From Aquarana catesbeiana (lineage: Eukaryota; Chordata; Amphibia; Anura; Ranidae), in contig NC_133330.1 of assembly GCF_042186555.1 (NCBI RefSeq), positions 163,354,907 through 163,418,906 of the forward strand: a DNA stretch of 64,000 nucleotides, written 5' to 3'. The position numbers and the translations under genes were made by a program. The notes beneath the pieces are model-generated. The model was not told the DNA's origin. It ran no database searches and saw nothing but the letters and a program-made list of their open reading frames with translations. This document shows positions 58,501 to 64,000 of this stretch, piece by piece; the first letter of the stretch is position 1, and the number at the start of each line of letters is the position of its first letter.

Positions 58501-61500
58501 ACACCCAGATCCTTCACCATTGATTCCCCCAGTTGTACCCCCCTAATATATATAATGCATGCATATTCTTAGCCCCCAAGTGCATAACTTTACATTTATC
58601 AACTTTAAACCTCATTTGCCACATAGCGGTCAATTTTCGAAGGCCCCTTTCACACGGACGGACCGTCTATCCGTTTTTTACAATCATTAAAGCTTGGTTG
58701 TAAATTTTTGAATGGTATCAGGGTTATGTTTAGCATTTTAGCAAACTTTAAGTATTCTATGCCTCTAGTATAAAAATGTTGCAAACACTAACAAACAAAT
58801 GAAATGTTCAGCAGAGAGGGCATGGTTGATACAAAGATTCACATGCATTACTACAAACGTTAAATAACAATACATACAAAGCATTGTGCCACATGGTTTG
58901 GCTCTGCTGCAGCAAGAGACTGAACAGTACATTACTCACATGTTTCCATATTCTAATGTCAAAATCTTTACTCAAATTTTTTCTCAATGTGTGTATACAG
59001 GATTTGAAATTAACAGAAGGTGGCGTTCTCTGAGAGATCGTTTTCGCAGAGATTTGCATGATAAGGCAGACTGTGCAAGCGGTTCTGGAGCCACCACAAA
59101 GAAAAAAATCTATCTACCGTCCGTCTATCTGCTGTCCTTCCTAAGGAAAGTCGTGGATGTTAGACCGTAAGTGACATTTGGATGTTCAATCTAGAAAGTG
59201 ATAAAAATAGGTCTCCATATATTAAGGTTTTGTGACCAAATGTTCCTCCTTTTTATTGTAGTACATCAAACGTATCAGAGTGTGAGGAGAACACTGACAA
59301 TACTGAGACAGAAGCAGTGCAGGGAGATGAGCAAGCCACACAAGAGGGAGAAGGCCAGTCCCAGTCTGTGGATGAGACCGCATGTCCAAGTGCACGTCCA
59401 AGTTCTTCTCAAAGATCCGTACATGTAAGCATACTATTGATTACTATACTTTATCTGATATACACCAAGGCATTATTGCATTTCTCAATCGGCAATTTAT
59501 TCTCTACAGGTTAGTCATGACAGGCCAACAACATCACGATCCTCCCGTCGTGGCAAAAAGCCAGAAAATCCAGAGATGGAGAAAGCCATGAAGTCCTTCA
59601 TGGATGAAATGACCTTCTTTAAAAGACAGGAGAGTAAAGATCCATTCTGTGATCCAAATAACTCAAATGCGTCCTTCCTGAGGACAATTTATCATACACT
59701 TCTAAAAGCACCAGCAGAGAGGCAGATGGAGATAGATATGGGTATTTTTAATTATGTGGGGGGATGTATTAGAGCTGCCGAGTCAGGAATGCCATTGCCC
59801 ACTATTAGCCATTATGAACCCCCTCAGAGGTCATACCGTCAATATTCCTATGAGTCCCCATGTCCTCCTGCCCAGACATATCTACCGCCCTATCCACAGA
59901 CCCCTGTGCGTGCATACAGCTCAATGCACAATACACAGAGGCCTTATGCTTCCTCTCCTGCTCATTCCTCACAGGGAACATATCCTCAGAGTGTAAACAC
60001 TAGCGCAACTTTTGCTGATGCTTCTCAAGCTAATAGCCAAACCAGCTCTGGTTCTTGTTCCCAACATTCCACTTCCTATTCCCCATCCCCCACCTCTTTG
60101 TATCAGGATTTGTAACCTGGTTTTTCTGTTAAACTACAACATTTCTAATATTTTGCATATTTTATGCTTTTGTTCATACTTTGATAAATCAAAAAACAGT
60201 TAAGTGAAAAAACATTTATTTTAAACGGGTTATGCAGAATAATAAAACTAAAACCGTTTTGAACAAATCATGTGCTTTTGTGTCTTTTTATGCTATCAAA
60301 ACACAATGAAATAACCAAATTAATTAAGAAATTTACTTTTTCACTGCATTATTTACATATATTGGTACTGCCATGGAACTTCTCCTGATGAAGATAGAAA
60401 GTAGTCAACAAACTGTTCACGCATGGCAATGTAGGATCTCCCTGCACGTACTCTGCTGTACTGTACGGAGGGCAGGTGGAACTCTTCGTCTTCCTCAACG
60501 TGGATTCCCTCCTTCTCCCGGACAATATTATGCAGAATGCAGCAGTCCTTAATTACTAACTCAACATTCTCAAGACTGAGTTGCAAGGGCGTTTGGAAAA
60601 CACGCCATTTACTGGACAATATGCCAAATGTACATTCAAATGAGGCGTCTTGCGCGGCTCAGCCGATAATTAAAGATCCTCTTCTTGCCGTCCAGATTAC
60701 TTCTGGCATACGGCCTAAGAAGATATTGCGAAAATGCAAACGCCTCATCTGCAACAAGCACAAAAGGTAGGTCTGGTCCTTCAGTTCCAGGCAGAGGCTG
60801 ATCAAATGGTATGTTGAATCGCCCTTCTCGCAGTCTTCAATCCATTACAGACTCACGGAACACTCTGGAATCGGAACTGCTGCCATATGCCCCAATGTCC
60901 ACAGCGATAAATTTATAATTGCTATCACAGATAGCCATGAGGACTAATGAAAAATATTTCTTATAGTTATGAAATCTAGACCCAGAATGTGGAGGCTTTT
61001 GGATACGGATATGCTTTCCATCAAGAGCTCCGATACAATTTGGAAAGTTTGTTCGATTCCAAAATCCTTCGGCTATTCTTCGTCACATGTTTACATCTGG
61101 TAATGGCATCACTGCTGGACACATCTCTTCCCATATGGCTAGGCAAGTATCATGCACTATCTCCGAAATAGTTGAAATGCCCAGTAAAAATAATGGTTTA
61201 AAGAGGTATAGGACTGGCCAGTTGCAAGAAACCTAGAATAAATAAATAAAACATCTTTTATTAACATCTTTTTAGCTTTTTAAGTAAAACATTCTACTGG
61301 CACATAAATGGATACAATATTTATTATCTATACATACTGTATATACACACACACAAAGTAGACCAGGGGTTGATAAATGAATGACATCTGCAGGTATACA
61401 TCTTCTCATGTTGGTATGTCTCCGCTGCAACCGTGGGTGCAGCTGCTCCAGTAAGTAGTCGAATGTGACTACAGTCATCCTGGTGAAGTTGAAAAACTTA

Positions 61501-63794
61501 GTGGGATGCTGTCGGAGATGAGCGTAGTGCAAGGCCACAAAACCTTCGGAAGGCCGCTTCATTAGCATGGGGTGGGTCCAAAATCTCCTAGACACAATCT
61601 GCTTTTTCTTGCTCTCCATTCTCCTCATATAGGCAAATACAACAAACAATGTCACGCTGTCCCAAAAATGGTTGGAATCCATTGCACAATGCAGATAGCA
61701 CACACAAGGACAAAGGAAGGACACAACAAGGACAAGTCACTCATTGAAAACTGCAATGCAGCATGGGAGGAGCAATGTTTTCTGGGTAATTTCCTTAAAG
61801 GCACAGAAACTGCTGTAAACAAAACGTATATAAAAACAGATGAAAAAAAACGGATGTAAACGTGTACATTAACGGATAAAAACGGATATTAACGGAACGG
61901 AAGACGGATGAAAACAGAGATTAACGGAACGGATGAAAACGGATGAAGCAACTGATAAGAACCGATACGTTTTTAAAGCGGCTAAACTGACGGTGCCCGT
62001 GTGAAAGGGGCCTTAGAGTTAAAGGGGTTGTAAAGGTTTTTGTTTTTTTTAAATAACAAACATGTTATACTTCCCTCCTCTGTGCAAGAGTTTTGCACAG
62101 AGTGGCCCCGGTCCCCCAGTGGCACTCCTGGCTCCTCCTTTTCTCGATTGTCCCCACAGACACAGACAGCAGGACTTAGCCCCGTCCCTGCGTCATTGGA
62201 TTTGACTGACAGCAGTGGGAGCCAATTTCAATCTATCCAATGAGGACCCGAGACAGCGGCTGGAGCTGCTGTGCTTGTCCCCTTTGCTGGAAAGATCAGG
62301 TTCACTTAAGTAAAAGGGGGACTCTGGGAGCTGCGGTTTTTCACCTTAATGCATAGAACCAGACCCTTATCCGAGCATGCAGTTAGGAAAGGGGGGGGGG
62401 GGGAGAACGAGCCCCATACCAGGCCACGGGCCCTAAACATGGGGGCCCCCACCCCAAAGCACCTTGTCCCCATCTTGATGAGGACAAGGGCCTCATCCCC
62501 ACAACCCTGGCCGGTGGTTGTGGAGGTCTGCGTGCAGGGAGTTGATTGGAATCTGGAAGCCCCCAGATCCCCCCCTATGTGAATGAGTAAGGGGTACATA
62601 GTACCTCTACCCATTCACTAAAAAAGTTTCAAAAAGTAATAATAACCCAGAGACCGTTTTTGACAATTGCTTTATAAAAAAAAACAACCAAAAAAGTGTC
62701 CCCCTGCTGTAAATCCATCGTCAATCACATCGCCCCCGAAAAAAAGCTCCTCTCAACGAATGCCACCTAAGCCATTTGACAGTTCTTATATAGGTAAGTG
62801 ACGTCACAAGGGGGGCGGTGCCACCAGGTGACGTTTCCCGATGGCCTTGCCCTTACTTATATAAGAACTGTCAAACGGCAAGCCAGGCATTCGGCGGTTT
62901 GCCTTACTAGACGGTGGAGCGTTCTTATTTTTTTGCTTTTTTCAGTCCGGCAGGCAGTGTGATTGATGACATCGGGGGACACATTTAAAAAAAAAAAAAA
63001 AAATCAACACGAATTGTCAAAAACTTTTTTTAAACTTTTTTTTACTTTGACACTTTTTTTGGTGAATGGTTGGCTATGTACCCAATACTCATTCACAAAG
63101 GGTAGGGACCGGGATCTGGGGGCCCCCTTGTTAAAGGGGGCTTCCAGATTCCGATAAGCCCCCTGCACACAGATCCCCACAACCACAGGCCAGGGTTATG
63201 GGGATGAGGCCCTTGTCCCCTTCCGATGACATGTCGATAAGCATGCCCCCTTCTGGGATAGGCGATGTGCATATGTGGCACAAGGAGGAGAGGGCATGTC
63301 ACTCACCTAGGTGAATGACAAGCATGGGGGGCGGTTCCCAAACCTGTGGGAGGAAAGGAGTACTTGGGAGAAACCCATACAAGCACAAGGAGAACATGCA
63401 AACTTCATGCAGATAGTGTCCTGACCAGATTTCTTGTTCAATACGCGTTTTGAAATAGGGACCCCAGTGCTGCAAGGTAAACCTGCTAACCAGTAAGCCA
63501 CCAGCTTTTATCAGTTTGTTTTTCCAGGCTAAAAAGATTTTCAGCAAGTACAGAAAAAAACCTGTTAATCTTGCCTAAAATGTAGTGGGGATTTTTTTTT
63601 TTTTTAATCAGTTAACCAGCTGATAAAAAAAGAGCCTATTAACTATTGCCAGCGTAAAGCCATGGCAGAGAATATTACAACACACCAAAGCTGAAAATTA
63701 GTATTTGATCTGTATGGAAAGTTTCTTACCTATATATTTGAAGATATAAATAATGCAGATGAGCACAAGATTCAGACAAAAAAGGCATAAATTC
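52528..63794 (-). CDS. FIRRM: FIRRM (C1orf112) gene, six internal exons
   Basis: Six exons on the minus strand, each with AG acceptor and GT donor, join as 65+149+130+187+83+52 bp, which is 222 codons with no stop and consistent phases. The translation resembles my memory of the middle of vertebrate FIRRM (FLIP/C1orf112): the blocks FMPFLSES, FPPSLYA, DKLPTLPEDVQ, CIHLCAF, WCFLARYG and LCAHH fall in family order. Known for the family: FIRRM binds the AAA+ ATPase FIGNL1 in the nucleus, removes RAD51 from DNA, and is needed for crosslink repair and meiotic recombination. The 5' exons lie beyond the right edge. Roughly the last 400 residues were not found to the left. The introns hold Tc1, CR1-like LINE and PIF/Harbinger insertions. 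No disabling change is visible, so I read it as a functional host gene. Confidence 0.9.
52706..52788 (-). CDS. FIRRM: FIRRM exon E
   Basis: 83 bp between acceptor GTTTTAG and donor GTAAGA on the minus strand. It encodes ECSLLNAVISYRMMESLLAI then DVWCFLA and two bases of an Arg codon. The LLNAV and WCFLAR blocks match the family. Confidence 0.9.
52879..53065 (-). CDS. FIRRM: FIRRM exon D
   Basis: 187 bp on the minus strand between acceptor TCCTTAG and donor GTGAGT. It encodes an Arg (split codon) then 62 residues starting MPIFKAVFQSFALCSPEIS and ending CFSEL. A possible GT after codon 34 (ACA|GTAAAC) was rejected because the homologous protein reads through it (YQYTCIHLCAF). The exon ends in phase 0. 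The intron to exon E is only 90 bp. Confidence 0.9.
53660..54077 (+). repeat. Ranid repeat fragment in FIRRM intron
   Basis: Non-coding. GC-rich stretch with GATCCCGTTCACTGCTTGGG and CACATGTGACAGCCGATCACA-like blocks, ending GGGGTTAAAG. It directly precedes the Tc1 element. Confidence 0.5.
54104..55565 (+). mobile_element. Tc1-like transposon with IR/DR-type left end
   Basis: The left end has two direct copies of AAGTTTACATACCCTGGT (about 54116 and 54297) spaced about 180 bp, like the paired binding sites of Sleeping Beauty-type elements. It carries a transposase at 54519-55460. The right end was not clearly found; another Tc1 fragment begins at about 55566. It lies in FIRRM intron C-D. Confidence 0.8.
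54519..55460 (+). pseudogene. Tc1-like transposase, one frame with three stops
   Basis: A single 314-codon frame from ATG 54519 to TAA 55458-55460. An N-terminal helix-turn-helix pair (SKDLRERVVELYKIGKGYKK, about residues 7-26) is followed by an HTH_Tnp_Tc3-like segment (TARKIVRDAKKNPLTSGEI). The DDE motifs are SSDETKIELF, FQHDNDPKH and LNIIEPLWGDLK, so all three acids are present and the last is Glu (DD34E type). Internal stops at 54858 (TGA), 55170 (TAA) and 55290 (TAG) inactivate it; no frameshift is seen. The family enzyme cuts and pastes the element at TA sites. Confidence 0.92.
55566..55955 (-). mobile_element. Second Tc1-like fragment, minus strand
   Basis: The 3' non-coding end (AATTCAAAAATTGAAACTTA) is followed by antisense transposase C-terminal sequence (TTGGTCGGGGCTCCTTTTGC, GGCACTGCTGAGGTGTTATG). 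It is a well-known vertebrate Tc1 type, cut by the next repeat at about 55956. Confidence 0.7.
55956..56714 (+). repeat. TTAA-family ranid repeat with long hairpin
   Basis: The left end ACCCACTTGCCGACTGCAC is a variant of TTAACCACTTGCC. The tail has TCAAAAGAAAGCTCTATTTG and GGAGGTGGCTTTA. An internal inverted repeat spans about 56195-56370 (CACTGGACACGGCTAATCAC and its near complement). Intronic and non-coding. Confidence 0.65.
56832..56961 (-). CDS. FIRRM: FIRRM exon C
   Basis: The acceptor ATAATCAG and the donor GTAACA bound 130 bp on the minus strand. With the incoming G it encodes ELPREQQFPKCLLLINILDK followed by LPTLPEDVQILWC and a charged tail ending KQR. Both phases match exons B and D exactly. 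Confidence 0.92.
57475..57623 (-). CDS. FIRRM: FIRRM exon B
   Basis: A polypyrimidine tract and TTAG acceptor on the minus strand lead into a 149-bp exon: one base finishing Ser, 49 codons starting MFPPSLYAVPISDIHQDE, then one base before the GTATGA donor. The FPPSLYA block is strongly family-like. The exon is AT-moderate and shows no stops. Confidence 0.92.
57640..58638 (-). pseudogene. CR1-like LINE, RT 3' part and 3' UTR
   Basis: The minus strand reads FSCIKRGKDSRERDIIFPLY then KSLVAPHLEYAVQF (the RT thumb region of CR1/L2-clade LINEs, about 58290-58400), then EKGNQT and a long degraded C-terminus. The left end carries CTCCAGTGGGGTGAAAAAAA and CATAGTTAATCTAGTTGAAA. Many stops. It is cut on the right by the Harbinger element at 58639. 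Intron A-B of FIRRM. Confidence 0.75.
59001..60115 (+). CDS. Harbinger MADF/Myb-like protein gene (three visible exons)
   Basis: Exons 59001-59166, 59262-59424 and 59510-60115 join in phase (donors GTAAGT and GTAAGC, acceptors TTGTAG and CTACAG) to a stop at 60113-60115. Exon 1 has the second half of a MADF domain (RRWRSLRDRFRRDL, then LLSFLRKVVD). Exon 2 is acidic (SECEENTDNTETEA). Exon 3 has EKAMKSFMDEMTFF, a BESS-like helical stretch, and a long Ser/Pro/Tyr/Gln-rich tail. In this superfamily the partner protein binds transposon ends and carries the transposase into the nucleus. The first MADF exon (the Trp-containing N-terminal half) was not found, so the gene is incomplete or its start exon is decayed. 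Confidence 0.75.
60353..61724 (-). pseudogene. Harbinger DDE transposase, broken
   Basis: Minus strand. Exon 1 (from about 61680 to 61390) reads RRFWTHPMLMKRPSEGFVAL, then TKFFNFTRMTVVTFDYLLEQ. After an intron with acceptor TTCTAG (61232), FLATGQSYTSLNHYF follows. The catalytic region has GALDGKHIRI (Asp), FIAVDIGAYG (Asp), VADEAFAF and a Glu in the RRLIE block, then SSKWRVFQTPLQLSLENVEL and a stop at 60353-60355. Defects: a frameshift near 61189, TGA near 61086 and 60845, and a one-base insertion near 60648. The family enzyme cleaves the ends of the transposon; this copy cannot be active. Confidence 0.85.
62015..62360 (+). repeat. TTAAAGGGGTTGTAAAGG ranid repeat, left part
   Basis: Starts AGTTAAAGGGGTTGTAAAGG at 62017, then AACATGTTATACTTCCCTCC and TTTTGCACAGAGTGGCCCCG, ending TTCACCTTAATGCATAG. 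I recognise it as one of the commonest ranid repeats. The open frame at 62040-62243 is part of it, not a gene. Confidence 0.65.
62449..63240. mobile_element. Large foldback element (imperfect palindrome) in FIRRM intron
   Basis: Two arms of roughly 370-400 bp are inverted around about 62825. Matching pairs: TTTGACAGTTCTTATATAGG with ATATAAGAACTGTCAAA; the ATCTGGAAGCCCCC / GGGGGCTTCCAGAT blocks; AAGGGCCTCATCCCC with GGGGATGAGGCCCTT. The loop holds GTGACGTCACAAGG. No coding sequence. It is similar to ranid foldback repeats. Confidence 0.75.
63241..63729. other. Intronic repeat-like DNA next to FIRRM exon A
   Basis: Contains the segment GGAGAACATGCAAACTTCATG ... TAACCAGTAAGCCACCAG, a dispersed vertebrate repeat often seen in frogs and fish. 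Poly-T lies at 63592-63606. No exon was seen. Confidence 0.5.
63730..63794 (-). CDS. FIRRM: FIRRM exon A
   Basis: The minus-strand acceptor TTTCAG precedes a 65-bp exon encoding EFMPFLSESCAHLHYLYLQI and two further positions; the donor is GTAAGA. It begins in phase 0 and ends two bases into a Ser codon that exon B completes. The following intron (57624-63729) is about 6.1 kb and mostly transposons. The preceding exon is outside the window. Confidence 0.88.
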
Positions 63795-64000
63795 CTGAAA
63801 TAAATTACAATTTATTTAATCAAAATTTCACATTGTTTATCAAGAGGTAAAAAGAAATGTAATAAAAATCATACATTCCAAGTACAGAACTTTTGTGGCA
63901 GAAGCAATCGGCATAACCTTCACCTAGTTCAAATACGGTGCTAAATTTAAAAGATTACAGTCTGAAAAAAATGTAATAGAATGACATCAATATTAGATGC
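63795..64000. other. Upstream FIRRM intron, no exon seen
   Basis: AT-rich sequence up to the window edge. The preceding FIRRM exon must be further right. Confidence 0.5.

Larger units (their letters stand above)
58639..62014 (+). mobile_element. PIF/Harbinger transposon, 3.4 kb, with both genes
   Basis: Terminal inverted repeats AAGGCCCCTTTCACACGG (58638-58656) and CCGTGTGAAAGGGGCCTT (about 61997-62014). A MADF-domain gene on the plus strand and a DDE transposase on the minus strand converge at about 60115-60353. Harbinger needs both proteins for transposition. The expected 3-bp TWA duplication is not exact. The transposase is broken; the MADF gene's visible exons are open. It is in FIRRM intron A-B. 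Confidence 0.88.

Noticed and set aside
1..64000. tRNA, rRNA or snRNA genes
   Set aside because: No stretch with a convincing tRNA A/B box pair and cloverleaf, or rRNA homology, was seen by eye. A covariance search would be decisive.

Overview
The window is vertebrate nuclear DNA, almost certainly from a ranid frog. It contains exons of a conserved vertebrate gene with canonical introns. Its dispersed TTAA-bounded repeats, with ends like TTAACCACTTGCC, match what I remember of ranid genomes, and the transposon mix (Penelope-like, DIRS, Ty3/Gypsy, L2- and CR1-like LINEs, Tc1, PIF/Harbinger) is typical of amphibians. There is no bacterial, plasmid or phage character. The organism call rests on recognition, not on a search.

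Host gene: six exons on the minus strand (63730-63794, 57475-57623, 56832-56961, 52879-53065, 52706-52788, 52528-52579) join in phase through GT/AG sites into 222 uninterrupted codons. They match the middle of FIRRM (C1orf112), the FIGNL1 partner that regulates RAD51. I found no later exon in the remaining 52.5 kb, so most of the window is probably one large intron, or sequence downstream of the gene, filled by mobile elements.

Layout, left to right. 1-3.5 kb: a decayed Penelope-like element (PLE). 3.5-11.1 kb: nested TTAA repeats inside PLE fragments, including a roughly 2.2-kb array of 30-bp units. 11.1-15.2 kb: repeat fragments and a Tc1 remnant. 15.7-20.6 kb: a minus-strand PLE split by a DIRS-1-like retrotransposon and a Tc1 tail. 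21.7-33.0 kb: a 10.2-kb PLE insertion (inverted tail, direct pseudo-LTR, coding region, second pseudo-LTR) with an 11-bp target duplication inside a ranid repeat. Its reverse transcriptase is itself split by an 896-bp tandem insertion with an 8-bp duplication. 34.4-37.8 kb: hAT, TTAA and Tc1 elements. 39.8-42.0 kb: a repeat with telomere-like DNA and a foldback insertion. 42.1-45.4 kb: Ty3/Gypsy pieces and an LTR. 46.0-49.9 kb: an L2-like LINE with three DNA-element insertions. 50.4-64 kb: the FIRRM exons, whose introns hold Tc1 elements, a CR1-like LINE, a two-gene PIF/Harbinger transposon and a foldback element.

Only the FIRRM exons look like functional host coding sequence. Every transposon gene has stops, frameshifts or insertions, except the Harbinger MADF gene, whose visible exons are open.
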